64,000 bases of DNA from an uncultured bacterium (GCA_903896585.1 CAITYI010000261.1:1-64000); one strand, 5' to 3'. Counted from the stretch's first letter, positions 18,279-28,779 are shown. Notes: a model not told the origin generated them from the letters alone. Numbers and translations: made by a program.

Positions 18279-18320
18279 GGTTCACCGAGAACTACTCCCA
18301 CCGGGGAGTAGTGGAGAACC
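18279..18320 (+). promoter_or_regulatory. Stem-loop in the amt leader
   Basis: A 9-bp perfect stem ACTACTCCC (18291-18299) / GGGAGTAGT (18304-18312) with a four-base loop is enclosed by an outer GGTTC (18279-18283) / GAACC (18316-18320) pairing with an asymmetric internal loop. It ends a few bases before the AGGAGGA ribosome-binding site of amt, which stays outside the stem. No U-run follows, so it is not a plain terminator. It could tune translation or mRNA stability, or be a protein site. Confidence 0.5.
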
Positions 18321-18335
18321 ACGAGGAGGAAACCT

Positions 18336-19972
<1,637 letters not shown>

Positions 19973-19978
19973 ATTCAG

Positions 19979-22306
19979 ATGTCCTTTTTCTCGGTAAAGG
20001 AATCTATAGCCAATCAGCCAGGTGTCCACGGTGAAGAGCAGCGCGAATTGTTGACTCAGAGCCTGGACACCTGGCTTGGCCAGTTGTTAGCAGCGTCCAT
20101 TGCGCAAACCACAGCAGATGCCTCCGATTTCGCTCTCATTGCCGTGGGAAGTCTTGGTCGGGGGGAACCCACGTTGCGCAGCGATCTCGATTTGGTGCTA
20201 CTGCACCAACCACGAGCACGGCACGCAGAGAAGGTTGCGGCCGGGATTTGGTATCCGATCTGGGACTCGGGAATGTCTCTTGACCACAGTGTGCGGACAA
20301 TTGCGGAGGCGCGAGCCATGGCAATGCGAGATCCCAAGGTGGTAACGGGTCTGTTAGATGCACGCCTTGTTGCTGGCGATTCGGAATTAGGCAGCCGACT
20401 ACATCAAGATATTCACGCAGACTGGCGTAAATCAAGTGCAAAAATGCTGCCCCAACTTCGTGACCTCGTTGCTGAGCGAAGATCAAGATCCGGCGACCTC
20501 TTTCAGTTACTTGAGCCAGACCTGAAGGAATCCTATGGAGGCTTGAGAGATGTTGGGATACTTCGCGCATTGGGCGCTACCTGGCGTGTTGAGACCGGAC
20601 AGGCTGACTGGCTCGACAGCGCAAAGTTCCTTTTAGACGTGCGAAGCCGAATGCACCTTAAGTCACGCAGTGATCGCCTTCGATTGCAGGATCAACCGGA
20701 AATTGCCCAAGATTTGGGATTCCGCAACGCGGCGGAACTTCTCAGATCCATCTATCTAGCTGGTCGTCAAATTGCGTACGCAAGCGATCGAGCATGGGGT
20801 CAACTGGAACGGACCAAGGGCAAGAGAGATGTTCGACGTCCGATAGCAGATGGCGTGGTTATTCATGGCGGCGAAGTGGTGTTGGCCAAAACCGTTATGC
20901 CAGATCTTGAATCAGGACACAATATTGTGGAAATGACGTTGTCGGTAGCGGCTGCAGCATCTATTGCGGAACTGCCCATTTCGCCATTTTTGCTCGGTTG
21001 GTTGAGTAAATCAGGTCTTGAGATGGCACCGGTCTGGAACTCCGCAATGCGAAATTCGCTATTGCAATTATTAGGCTCTCGTTTCGGGATGCTCTCGACA
21101 TGGGAATCATTGGACCAATTTGATCTCATTAGTCGTTGGTTACCTGAGTGGGAGCATGTTCGTTCGCTACCGCAATTCAATTCACTACATGAGTTCACCG
21201 TGGACCGGCACCTGGTGGAATGCGTTGTCCAAGGTCAAGAACTCACGCGGACGGTGAAACGTCCAGATTTATTGCTCATGGCGTGCCTTTTGCATGACAT
21301 TGGCAAGGGGCTAGCGGGCGACCATTCGGTAGTTGGAGCACAAATGACTCGAGAAATCATGTCTCGAATGGGCTTCAAGGATCAAGAAGTCCACTCGGTT
21401 GAGTTACTGGTACTTCATCATTTGCTTTTGGCTGATACTGCGACTCGCCGTGATATTGAAGACCCAGCGGTCATAGATTCTTTATGTGCACACCTTGAGT
21501 CACCGGACAATATTGAACTCTTACTCGCACTGACATTGGCCGATTCACGTGCCACGGGTCCTTCGCTCCGCTCTCAATGGCGAGAAAATCTGATCATCAA
21601 TGCAGCTCAGCGCGCAATCCAGAAATTGTCGGGAAAGATTCCTGCGAAAAGCGAACCTGTTTTCGATGGCTCGATGTATTCGCCAGATTCTGATGGCGTG
21701 ATTTTTCATTCGGAAAATGAGTCCGATGGTTACCGAGTGGTGATTGGCTTACCAGATCAAATCGGGTTACTCACCGCGGTGGCCGGCGTATTCGCAATGC
21801 ACCGCTTACACGTACGCGCAGCAGACCTGTACGAGAGTCCTCTGCGTGCCATTCAAGTGTGGAGTGTTAAACCGCTCTTTGGTGACTTGCCAGATGTGGA
21901 CTTTCTGCTTCGTGATATCAAACGCGTTCTGTCTGGCGAATTAGACCTCGAGAGCAAGCTAGAGGGAAATCCTTCGCCCGATTCAAGCGTGATGGTGAAT
22001 ATATCGCGAGTCTCCGATCAACAGACAGTTGTAGAGGTGAGAGCTCGGGACCGCAAAGCGCTCCTTTATGACATTTCACGAGCAATTTCTGCCTGTGCGC
22101 TGACAATCACCGGTGCGCGAATATCGACTCTCGGCTTAGATGCTGTGGATGTCTTTTTCATTAGAAATTCACTGGGTCAGCCACCCACCGAATTTGAAGG
22201 CCAACAGGTTATTTCGGCAATTCGGAGGCATCTGGCGCCCGAGTTTGACTCAACTCTCCAGTCTCAGTCCGATCGAATGGCACTCGAGACTAACCTTGGG
22301 GGGTAA
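19979..22306 (+). CDS. glnD: PII nucleotidyltransferase / uridylyl-removing enzyme GlnD
   Basis: A 775-residue bifunctional sensor of glutamine that modifies and demodifies PII. Domains in order: nucleotidyltransferase (GSLGRGEPTLRSDLDL around residue 55), GlnE-like helical linker, HD phosphohydrolase (LLHDIGKG around 438), and two ACT domains at about 580-650 and 680-755. All key motifs look intact. In actinobacteria GlnD adenylylates rather than uridylylates GlnK; the donor nucleotide cannot be told from sequence. It is the third gene of the amt operon; ffh follows after 27 bases. Confidence 0.95.
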   Translation: MSFFSVKESIANQPGVHGEEQRELLTQSLDTWLGQLLAASIAQTTADASDFALIAVGSLGRGEPTLRSDLDLVLLHQPRARHAEKVAAGIWYPIWDSGMSLDHSVRTIAEARAMAMRDPKVVTGLLDARLVAGDSELGSRLHQDIHADWRKSSAKMLPQLRDLVAERRSRSGDLFQLLEPDLKESYGGLRDVGILRALGATWRVETGQADWLDSAKFLLDVRSRMHLKSRSDRLRLQDQPEIAQDLGFRNAAELLRSIYLAGRQIAYASDRAWGQLERTKGKRDVRRPIADGVVIHGGEVVLAKTVMPDLESGHNIVEMTLSVAAAASIAELPISPFLLGWLSKSGLEMAPVWNSAMRNSLLQLLGSRFGMLSTWESLDQFDLISRWLPEWEHVRSLPQFNSLHEFTVDRHLVECVVQGQELTRTVKRPDLLLMACLLHDIGKGLAGDHSVVGAQMTREIMSRMGFKDQEVHSVELLVLHHLLLADTATRRDIEDPAVIDSLCAHLESPDNIELLLALTLADSRATGPSLRSQWRENLIINAAQRAIQKLSGKIPAKSEPVFDGSMYSPDSDGVIFHSENESDGYRVVIGLPDQIGLLTAVAGVFAMHRLHVRAADLYESPLRAIQVWSVKPLFGDLPDVDFLLRDIKRVLSGELDLESKLEGNPSPDSSVMVNISRVSDQQTVVEVRARDRKALLYDISRAISACALTITGARISTLGLDAVDVFFIRNSLGQPPTEFEGQQVISAIRRHLAPEFDSTLQSQSDRMALETNLGG

Positions 22307-22333
22307 TCGGCGTCCACCTTGAGGAGTGTTCAG

Positions 22334-23857
22334 ATGTTCGCGTCACTATCTGATCGGCTGGCCGGAACCTTTAAGAGTCTTCGGGGCAAAGGTCGTCTGA
22401 GCGAATCTGATATTGATGCAACTGTCGCTCAGATTCGTACCGCTTTGCTCGAAGCAGACGTGGCGCTGCCGGTGGTTAAAGCATTTTGCGCAACGGTTAA
22501 GGAACGGTCTCTGTCTGCTGAAGTTTCTGGCGCCCTCAATCCCGCCCAACAAATAATTAAGATCGTTCACGAGGAATTGATCGGGATACTCGGTGGGTCG
22601 ACTCGTTCTTTGATATTCGCTAAGACCGGTCCCACTGTCATTCTCTTAACCGGTCTCCAGGGCGCAGGTAAAACTACCCTCGCTGGGAAATTAGCCAAAA
22701 TGTTGGCCCAAGAGGGACATACTCCGCTGTTGGTTGCGGCGGATCTTCAAAGGCCTAATGCTGTGGATCAATTGAAAGTTGTCGGCGAGCGTGCGGGGGT
22801 GCCAACCTTTGCTCCGGAACCCGGGAATGGCATCGGGGACCCGGTGGCCGTCGCCCGGGCTGGCAAGCAATTTGCCATCGAGAAAATGCATGACGTTGTC
22901 ATTGTGGACTCTGCCGGTCGATTGGCGATTGACCAAGAACTCATGAACCAACTTGCCCAAGTGCGAGATGCAGTTTCGCCGGAGAATGTGCTTTTCGTGG
23001 TCGACGCCATGATCGGGCAAGATGCAGTTATCACAGCAAAAGAGTTTGTAAATCACATTGGATTTGATGCAGTTGTTCTGACGAAACTTGACGGAGACGC
23101 CCGTGGTGGTGCCGCCCTCTCCATTGTCTCCGTTGTTGAACGACCCATCATGTTCGCATCCACGGGCGAAAAACTAGAAGACTTCGAGGTATTTCATCCG
23201 GATCGAATGGCCTCCCGAATTCTGGACATGGGTGATCTTCTCTCCCTCATTGAACAAGCCGAACGAGCATTTGATGCCGAACAAACCGATCGCTTTACCG
23301 AAAAAATTGCCCAAGGCGAGAGTTTTACGCTAGAAGATTTTCTGGAACAAATGCAGGCAGTGAAGAAAATGGGCTCGCTCGGCAAGATTCTAGGAATGCT
23401 CCCCGGCATGGGAGACATGAAAGCCCAATTGGATCAAGTCGATGACAAAGAGCTTGATCGGGTCGCAGCCATAATTTTGTCAATGACACCTGCTGAACGA
23501 CGCGATCCCAAAATTCTTAACGGATCGCGTCGTGCGCGCATCGCCGCGGGGTCCGGCACCAAGGTCAATGACGTCAATAGTCTGATAGAACGCTTCGCTC
23601 AGGCCCAAAAAATGATGAAGCAGATGGGTAAAGGTGGCATGTCGGGCATGGGAGGCTTGCCGGGCATGGGAGGTCTTCCATCCTCGGGCGGTGGGAAAAA
23701 GTCCAAGGGCAAACAGCAGAAATCAGTTAAGCCGGGCAAAGGAGCCAAAGGACGCAGTGGAAACCCGGCAAAAAGGGCAGTGGGTGTTCAGGACGCACTG
23801 AGTGGGGAACCGGATCTAGGGTCATTGCCACCGGAGCTACGAAAATTGCTGCAGTGA
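22334..23857 (+). CDS. ffh: Signal recognition particle protein Ffh
   Basis: A 507-residue SRP GTPase that binds signal sequences and 4.5S RNA. The N and G domains include LLTGLQGAGKTTLAGKLA (around residue 100), DTAGR-equivalent VDSAGR, and TKLDGDARGGAALS; the C-terminal M domain contains KMGSLGKILGMLPGMGDMK and SRRARIAAGSG, followed by a Met/Gly-rich and Lys-rich tail. The ATG at 22334 is chosen because GAGGAG sits 7 bases upstream. The SRP RNA gene was not found in the window. Confidence 0.96.
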   Translation: MFASLSDRLAGTFKSLRGKGRLSESDIDATVAQIRTALLEADVALPVVKAFCATVKERSLSAEVSGALNPAQQIIKIVHEELIGILGGSTRSLIFAKTGPTVILLTGLQGAGKTTLAGKLAKMLAQEGHTPLLVAADLQRPNAVDQLKVVGERAGVPTFAPEPGNGIGDPVAVARAGKQFAIEKMHDVVIVDSAGRLAIDQELMNQLAQVRDAVSPENVLFVVDAMIGQDAVITAKEFVNHIGFDAVVLTKLDGDARGGAALSIVSVVERPIMFASTGEKLEDFEVFHPDRMASRILDMGDLLSLIEQAERAFDAEQTDRFTEKIAQGESFTLEDFLEQMQAVKKMGSLGKILGMLPGMGDMKAQLDQVDDKELDRVAAIILSMTPAERRDPKILNGSRRARIAAGSGTKVNDVNSLIERFAQAQKMMKQMGKGGMSGMGGLPGMGGLPSSGGGKKSKGKQQKSVKPGKGAKGRSGNPAKRAVGVQDALSGEPDLGSLPPELRKLLQ

Positions 23858-23909
23858 GTACTTGCTAGACCGGAGGCAGCCGTCCCGAGGGGGGTCGGGT
23901 AGCATGTGG

Positions 23910-23925
23910 TCGCTCTTGTGAGCGA
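23910..23925 (+). other. Short hairpin in the ffh-rpsP spacer
   Basis: TCGCTC / GAGCGA form a 6-bp stem with a TTGT loop in the 174-base spacer before rpsP. No poly-U tract follows. It may be part of the rpsP operon leader. Nothing else in the spacer was recognisable except the GAGGAG ribosome-binding site of rpsP. Confidence 0.35.
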
Positions 23926-24031
23926 AAGGTCCCTCTCAACCTTTTGACTCGCAGCCCGCAGGAACTTTGTGTGAACGCGTCCCCACTCGTTTGCTCGGAT
24001 TTCGACCATTTACCGAGGAGAAAAGCCCACC

Positions 24032-24646
24032 GTGGCCGTCAAAATTAAGCTCAAGCGTGTAGGAAAAATCCACGCCCCCCAGTACCGCATTGTCGTTGCC
24101 GATTCGCGTACCGCCCGCAATGGTCGCGCTATCGAAGAAATTGGTATTTATCAGCCGGTTCAGAATCCGAGCCTGATTCAGGTCAAGTCAGAGCGTGCCC
24201 AATATTGGCTAGGAGTGGGTGCCCAACCGACTGAAGCCGTTTTGGCGATCCTGAAAGTGACCGGTGATTGGCAGAAGTTCAAGGGGTTACCCGGTGCAGA
24301 AGGAACACTTCAGGTTGCCGCTCCCAAGCCCAGCAAGGTGCTTGCCTATGAAGCAGCGGTGACTGAGGCTCAAAGCGAACCAAAGAAGCCCAAGCCCAAG
24401 AAGCTTGTGACCGATACCGAAAAAGCCGCAGACGTTGTCGCCCATGACGCCGAAAAGATCGTTGAAAAGGCCGTGGACGTTGTCGAGGATGTCGCAAAGT
24501 CAATTGCCGACGTTGTTGAAGATGTCGCCGAAAAAGTTGCCGACGTTGTTGAAGATGTCGCCGAAAAAATAGAACAAGCCGCGAAGGCCGTTGAGCACAA
24601 GGTGGAAGACGTCCTGCACAAGGATGATTCGGAAAAGACTTCCTAA
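24032..24646 (+). CDS. rpsP: 30S ribosomal protein S16 (bS16) with long C-terminal extension
   Basis: Residues 1-85 are a normal bS16: [41 protein letters not shown] and the [17 protein letters not shown] helix. The core is normally 80-90 residues; actinobacterial forms are often longer, but this one reaches 204. The tail starts with a KPKPKK segment and continues as amphipathic helix built from 11-residue units such as [11 protein letters not shown], two of them encoded by a perfect 33-bp tandem DNA duplication. GTG start after GAGGAG. The stop overlaps the khpA start by one base; rpsP-khpA-rimM-trmD-rplS is a conserved operon. Confidence 0.95.
   Translation: MAVKIKLKRVGKIHAPQYRIVVADSRTARNGRAIEEIGIYQPVQNPSLIQVKSERAQYWLGVGAQPTEAVLAILKVTGDWQKFKGLPGAEGTLQVAAPKPSKVLAYEAAVTEAQSEPKKPKPKKLVTDTEKAADVVAHDAEKIVEKAVDVVEDVAKSIADVVEDVAEKVADVVEDVAEKIEQAAKAVEHKVEDVLHKDDSEKTS
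24504..24568 (+). repeat. 33-bp tandem duplication in the rpsP tail
   Basis: Two copies of 32 identical bases (24504-24535 and 24537-24568) follow each other with a 33-base period, that is 11 codons, encoding successive [10 protein letters not shown] units. DNA-level identity implies recent duplication or conversion; flanking units are related at the protein level but more diverged in DNA. Confidence 0.9.
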
Positions 24647-24885
24647 TGCTCGAGGACGCTCTGGCGCACCTTGTTCGAGGCATAGTAGACAGCCCGGACG
24701 ATGTTTCGGTCACCATGCGCTCGGACCGTAGAGGCAAGGCACTTGATGTCCGCGTAAATCCGGAAGACATGGGACGAGTCATTGGTCGATCGGGTCGAAC
24801 TGCAACAGCATTGCGTACGGTAGTCACAGCATTAAATGACGGTCGCGGTGTGCGAATCGATTTTCTCGACGTTACCGAGCGCTAA
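24646..24885 (+). CDS. khpA: KH-domain RNA-binding protein KhpA
   Basis: A 79-residue single KH-domain protein. The nucleic-acid-binding GxxG loop is seen in MGRVIGRSGRTATALR (around residue 43). KhpA partners with KhpB in other bacteria to bind many RNAs and influence cell size and division. The start codon overlaps the rpsP stop (TAATG) and rimM begins 5 bases after its stop, so expression is tied to the ribosomal operon. Confidence 0.93.
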   Translation: MLEDALAHLVRGIVDSPDDVSVTMRSDRRGKALDVRVNPEDMGRVIGRSGRTATALRTVVTALNDGRGVRIDFLDVTER

Positions 24886-24890
24886 AACTC

Positions 24891-25421
24891 GTGCGGGTCA
24901 CCGTCGGGCGGATTGGAAAACCCCATGGCATTCGTGGTGAAGTTACCGTGGAGTCACGCACGGATGAACCCGAAACGCGTTTTGCGCCAGGAAATACCCT
25001 CATGCGCGAATCTGGTTCAGATCTCGTCATTTCTCACATGCACTGGCATTCAGGTCGCATCCTGATTAAGTTCCTAGGCATTGATGACCGCAATGCCGCA
25101 GAAACCCTGCGAGGTTCTATTCTCCAGGTTGAGCGTGATCATGAACAGGCACCTGAGGACCCATCTGAATTTTATGATTCCAATCTGGTGGGTTGCTCAG
25201 TGCTGACCGTTGACAAAAAACAAATCGGTGTTGTGAAAGACGTACTACACCTGCCTGCCCAAGATCTCCTCGTGGTGTGGACCGGTGACACGGAGGTTTT
25301 GGTTCCCTTTAATGACCATATGGTTCCCGAAGTTGATACCGAAACTCGAATAATTGTGATCGACCCGCCAGAAGGGTTGCTATCCGACCCTGAAGATGCT
25401 GTCACACGAGGTAATGATTAA
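24891..25421 (+). CDS. rimM: Ribosome maturation factor RimM
   Basis: A 176-residue 30S assembly factor that binds S19. The N-terminal RimM domain shows VGRIGKPHGIRGEVTVES and RNAAETLRGSIL; the C-terminal PRC-barrel starts around residue 95 (FYDSNLVGCSVLT) and includes LLVVWTGDTEVLVPF. The GTG start follows khpA by 5 bases. Both domains are complete. Confidence 0.94.
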   Translation: MRVTVGRIGKPHGIRGEVTVESRTDEPETRFAPGNTLMRESGSDLVISHMHWHSGRILIKFLGIDDRNAAETLRGSILQVERDHEQAPEDPSEFYDSNLVGCSVLTVDKKQIGVVKDVLHLPAQDLLVVWTGDTEVLVPFNDHMVPEVDTETRIIVIDPPEGLLSDPEDAVTRGND

Positions 25422-25455
25422 TTGCTCGTAGTCAGTTGAAAGGAGGCGCGATCCC

Positions 25456-26175
25456 GTGCGAATTGACATTGTTTCACTATTCCCTGAGTATTTTGAGCCA
25501 CTCCATCTGTCTTTGGTGGGCAAAGCTCGTAGAGATCATATTTTTGATATTCACGTTCATGATTTACGCCAGTGGGGCGTGGGCCCCCATCGGCAAATGG
25601 ATGACACTCCATATGGGGGAGGTCCTGGCATGGTCATGTCAGCCGACGTATGGGGAACGGCACTTGATGCGGTGCATCGACTGGGAACTCAGGCCGGAAA
25701 TAAACCGTTACTTGTTATTCCCACTCCTTCAGGTGTGCTGTTCAACCAGTCGTTGGCTACCTCATGGACAACTCAAACTCATCTAGTCTTTGCTTGCGGC
25801 AGATACGAAGGCATTGATTCCCGCGTTGCCATGTATTACTCAAGTCAGCCTGACTGGGCTGGTGTCCACGAGGTGAGTCTTGGGGATTACGTACTTGCCG
25901 GGGGAGAAGTTGCCGTCATGGCCATGACCGAAGCGGTCACCAGACTCATGCCTGGGGTGTTGGGCAATTCCACCAGCGCGGCTGACGATTCTTTTTCGCT
26001 CCCCGGTGGAAGGGTTGAGGGATCGGTATTCACCAAACCTCCCATCTGGCGGGATCTTGAGGTGCCAGCGCCCCTAATCAGCGGAAATCATGCATTGATC
26101 GCCAAATGGCGAGCAGCGGATTCCATCCGGCGGACACACGTAAATCGGCCCGATCTCATGAGGGATCTTCCCTAA
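25456..26175 (+). CDS. trmD: tRNA (guanine37-N1)-methyltransferase
   Basis: A 239-residue SPOUT methyltransferase that methylates G37 next to the anticodon and prevents frameshifting. Seen: MRIDIVSLFPEYF, DDTPYGGGPGMVM, FACGRYEGIDSRV, and the knotted SAM site LGDYVLAGGEVAVMAM. GTG start with AAAGGAGG about 10 bases upstream. A 153-base spacer to rplS holds a possible leader hairpin. Confidence 0.96.
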   Translation: MRIDIVSLFPEYFEPLHLSLVGKARRDHIFDIHVHDLRQWGVGPHRQMDDTPYGGGPGMVMSADVWGTALDAVHRLGTQAGNKPLLVIPTPSGVLFNQSLATSWTTQTHLVFACGRYEGIDSRVAMYYSSQPDWAGVHEVSLGDYVLAGGEVAVMAMTEAVTRLMPGVLGNSTSAADDSFSLPGGRVEGSVFTKPPIWRDLEVPAPLISGNHALIAKWRAADSIRRTHVNRPDLMRDLP

Positions 26176-26208
26176 ATCTGAGCCGAGTGTGACCAGTGGG
26201 ATGATATG

Positions 26209-26246
26209 TGGCAGACTTCGGGGGCTCGGTTCACGGAGATCTGCCA
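26209..26246 (+). promoter_or_regulatory. Candidate leader hairpin before rplS
   Basis: TGGCAGA (26209-26215) pairs perfectly with TCTGCCA (26240-26246) around a 24-base G-rich loop, in the 153-base spacer between trmD and rplS. L19 autoregulatory leaders are known from other phyla, so a similar role is possible, but no recognised family was identified by eye. Confidence 0.35.
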
Positions 26247-26328
26247 TAGGGGATCCGGATACGCCGACACACACAGCAGTCTCCCTATAACCGTGGGCGA
26301 CCTATGGCGCGTACAGGAAGAAGTACAC

Positions 26329-26691
26329 ATGAAGACGCTCGACATGGTGGATCAAGGTTCATTCCGCGACGACATTCCGGATTTCCGTGCCGGTGACAAT
26401 CTTAAGGTTTTTGTGAAGGTTGTCGAAGGCAATAAAACTCGCGTGCAGGTATTCCAGGGAGTCGTGATTGGACGTTCCGGCTCAGGAATCGGCGAGACTT
26501 TCACCGTTCGCAAGGTCTCCTACGGCGTGGGTGTCGAGCGCACTTTCCCACTTCATACTCCGATCATAGAGAAAATCGAAGTCGCCAGCCGCGGAGATGT
26601 TCGTCGAGCCAAGTTGTACTACCTTCGTGGACTTCGGGGCAAGAAGGCGAAAATTCGCGAGCTTCGGGATACTCCCAAGAGCGATAGCTAA
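26329..26691 (+). CDS. rplS: 50S ribosomal protein L19 (bL19)
   Basis: A 120-residue basic protein of the 30S-50S interface. Hallmarks are [35 protein letters not shown], the [16 protein letters not shown] box and [15 protein letters not shown]. The ATG at 26329 gives the standard start and length; the upstream in-frame extension lacks conservation features. It closes the rpsP-trmD-rplS operon, with a signal peptidase 27 bases downstream. Confidence 0.96.
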   Translation: MKTLDMVDQGSFRDDIPDFRAGDNLKVFVKVVEGNKTRVQVFQGVVIGRSGSGIGETFTVRKVSYGVGVERTFPLHTPIIEKIEVASRGDVRRAKLYYLRGLRGKKAKIRELRDTPKSDS

Positions 26692-26718
26692 TTTCGCATC
26701 ACGGACAAGATTTCATTT

Positions 26719-27255
26719 GTGAAATTCTTGCTGTGGATGGCCGCAATTGTTGCTATGGCGTGGCTCTTCTCCATATTCATTCTCCAGCAGTTCGTTATTT
26801 CCTCAAACTCTATGGAACAAACGCTGCAGGTAGGTGATCGGGTTGTTGTCAATCACACGGCCTACTGGTTCAATCCCATCGTTTCCGGGGATCTCATTGT
26901 GTTCAATGGTCGAGATTCATTATCGCTCGAAGACAAAGATTTCGTGAAGCGCGTCATTGGCGTCGCCGGTGATCGAGTCGAATGCTGCGATCCCAATGGC
27001 TGGATCACCATCAACGATGTGCCATTAGATGAAACCTCCTATCTTTATCCTGGCGACTTGGCCAGCAATTTCGAGTTCGATGTTGAAGTACCAGAGGGAA
27101 AATTGTGGGTACTTGGTGATCATCGGTCCGAATCGGCGGATTCCAGAACTCAATTAGGAGCGCCAGGCGGAGGGTTTGTCTCAACTTCCCAAGTGCGGGG
27201 GCAGGTCGTTGCAATCCTGTGGCCTCCTGGTCGATTACAGTTAATGGCGCAATGA
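26719..27255 (+). CDS. lepB: Signal peptidase I (first copy)
   Basis: A 178-residue type I signal peptidase that removes signal peptides of exported proteins. One N-terminal membrane segment (about 3-23) precedes the catalytic Ser31 (SSNSMEQTL); the general base is Lys77 (FVKRVIG), and LWVLGDHRSESADSR is the third family box. It is short for an actinobacterial enzyme because the cytoplasmic N-terminal tail is absent. GTG start. A second, longer copy follows after 56 bases; the two share motifs but not tails, so this is an old duplication, not a broken gene. Confidence 0.93.
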   Translation: MKFLLWMAAIVAMAWLFSIFILQQFVISSNSMEQTLQVGDRVVVNHTAYWFNPIVSGDLIVFNGRDSLSLEDKDFVKRVIGVAGDRVECCDPNGWITINDVPLDETSYLYPGDLASNFEFDVEVPEGKLWVLGDHRSESADSRTQLGAPGGGFVSTSQVRGQVVAILWPPGRLQLMAQ

Positions 27256-27311
27256 GAATATGACACAGCCTGTCCAACGTGCGCGACCACATTTCGAGAG
27301 AGGGTGAACTG

Positions 27312-28121
27312 GTGGCAATCCCTGCACGAGATACACCTTCGGATGCTTGGCAACCCCAAGAGTTGACAAATGACCTGGACCCTTCGACTCGACGGGGGAA
27401 AGATCCAAGGAGGAAAGATCGACGGAGGAAAGATAAAAAAAATAGCTCATTTCTTCGGAGTGTGATCGAGTTTGTGGTCATCATCGCGATCGCTCTGGGA
27501 ATCGCGACATTTATGCGGGCGTTTTTAATTCAACCTTTTTATGTTCCCAGCGGTTCCATGGAGCAGACACTTCAGATAAATGATCGAGTGATTGCATCAA
27601 AGATCTCTACTCGAATCTCAGGGGTCGAGCGCGGGGAAATCATGGTGTTTAAGGATCCTAGTGAGTGGCTCCCTCTCTTTGAGACAAGTAATTCCGGAAT
27701 TCGCGGTGCCCTCACGCAAGCATTGACTTTCGTAGGACTGTTACCCAGTGATTCGGGCGACGATCTCGTAAAGCGAGTAATTGGAATTGAAGGAGATCAA
27801 GTTGCTTGTTGTAATGATGCCGGCCAGATTGTTCTCAACGGAATAGGTCTTGATGAAAGCTCCTATATCTCGGGGCCAACGGATCAGGTCTTATTCGACG
27901 TTACCGTTCCGCCCGGAGGCATGTTCGTCATGGGTGACAATCGCGGGAACTCGGCTGATTCACGCTTTCATCTAGATGAAAACAATGGATCCGTACCCAT
28001 AGAAAATGCTGTGGGGCGTGTCGTACTCGTAGTGTGGCCATTTGATCGATTTTCCACAGAGCCTATTCCTGAAATTTTTGGAAATCCGTCTATTGCAGCA
28101 GGAAATCCATACGCAAAGTGA
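27312..28121 (+). CDS. lepB: Signal peptidase I (second copy)
   Basis: A 269-residue signal peptidase I with a charged cytoplasmic tail (about 1-45), one membrane segment (VVIIAIALGIATFMRAFLI), catalytic Ser82 (PSGSMEQTL) and Lys154 (LVKRVIG), and GDNRGNSADSR near 220. The tail includes a KDxRR repeat encoded by a 15-bp tandem array. GTG 27312 is preferred as start because AGAGGG lies 7 bases upstream; a GTG at 27279 is an alternative. Two adjacent lepB genes before rnhB are common in actinobacteria. Confidence 0.93.
   Translation: MAIPARDTPSDAWQPQELTNDLDPSTRRGKDPRRKDRRRKDKKNSSFLRSVIEFVVIIAIALGIATFMRAFLIQPFYVPSGSMEQTLQINDRVIASKISTRISGVERGEIMVFKDPSEWLPLFETSNSGIRGALTQALTFVGLLPSDSGDDLVKRVIGIEGDQVACCNDAGQIVLNGIGLDESSYISGPTDQVLFDVTVPPGGMFVMGDNRGNSADSRFHLDENNGSVPIENAVGRVVLVVWPFDRFSTEPIPEIFGNPSIAAGNPYAK
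27399..27434 (+). repeat. 15-bp tandem repeat in the second lepB
   Basis: AAAGAT recurs at 27399, 27414 and 27429 with near-identical spacers, giving three units with a 15-base period that encode K-D-x-R-R repeats. The segment lies just before the membrane helix, where positive charge would favour a cytoplasmic N-terminus. Confidence 0.75.
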
Positions 28122-28158
28122 TGCCCGGTTCAGACGGTGGTCCACTCTGGTGACGACC

Positions 28159-28779
28159 ATGCCGAATCGTGCGAGAGAGATGGAACTTTTTGCCTCCGGC
28201 TACTCGACCATTGCATGCGTCGATGAAGTGGGGAGAGGAGCACTTGCGGGACCGGTTCTTGTTGGGATAGTTGTTGTCGAAAGTGCCATGACAATGTCAC
28301 CACAGGGAATTCGCGACAGCAAATTACTGAGTTCATCTGCTCGTGAGAGTCTTCTGCCTCAGATATCTTCGTGGGCCATTTGCTCTACAACAGGTGAGGC
28401 ATCCGCCCGTGAAATAGATGATCTTGGGATCATGGGTGCGTTAGCGCTCGCAACCCAACGAGGCCTATCAAGTCTGGCAACCTTGCCACAAGCAGTACTC
28501 CTCGATGGGAATACCAACTTTCTGTCTCGGGTCACTGATCTCCCCGTATTCACTGAAATTAAGGGTGATGTTAATTGCCTGGGAGTGGCTGCTGCCAGCG
28601 TCATTGCGAAAGTCACTAGAGATTCACTCATGTGCGAACTAGACCAGATATTCCCGGGGTATTCATGGAGTCGGAATAAGGGCTATGCATCAGCGCAGCA
28701 CGTGCAGGCACTGCGGTCCTTGGGTGTATCTCCAGAGCACCGAACCTCCTGGAAATTGCCAGGGATCGATGGAGAATGA
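28159..28779 (+). CDS. rnhB: Ribonuclease HII
   Basis: A 206-residue enzyme that nicks DNA at embedded ribonucleotides. The active-site box CVDEVGRGALAGPV (around residue 20) supplies the first acidic pair; IRDSKLLSS and the VAAASVIAKVTRD segment are also typical. The ATG at 28159 gives the usual short lead before the DEVGRG box; an in-frame GTG at 28150 is also possible. It begins 37 bases after the second lepB. Confidence 0.93.
   Translation: MPNRAREMELFASGYSTIACVDEVGRGALAGPVLVGIVVVESAMTMSPQGIRDSKLLSSSARESLLPQISSWAICSTTGEASAREIDDLGIMGALALATQRGLSSLATLPQAVLLDGNTNFLSRVTDLPVFTEIKGDVNCLGVAAASVIAKVTRDSLMCELDQIFPGYSWSRNKGYASAQHVQALRSLGVSPEHRTSWKLPGIDGE

Noticed and set aside
24279..24827. Minus-strand frame of 182 codons opposite rpsP and khpA
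   Set aside because: Its repetitive sequence is only the complement of the rpsP tandem repeats.
25436..25786. Plus-strand frame overlapping the start of trmD
   Set aside because: Out of frame with the clear TrmD motifs and without its own features.
26719..28121. Two adjacent lepB frames considered as one frameshifted gene
   Set aside because: Each has its own membrane segment, catalytic Ser and Lys and C-terminal box, so they are two complete paralogues.
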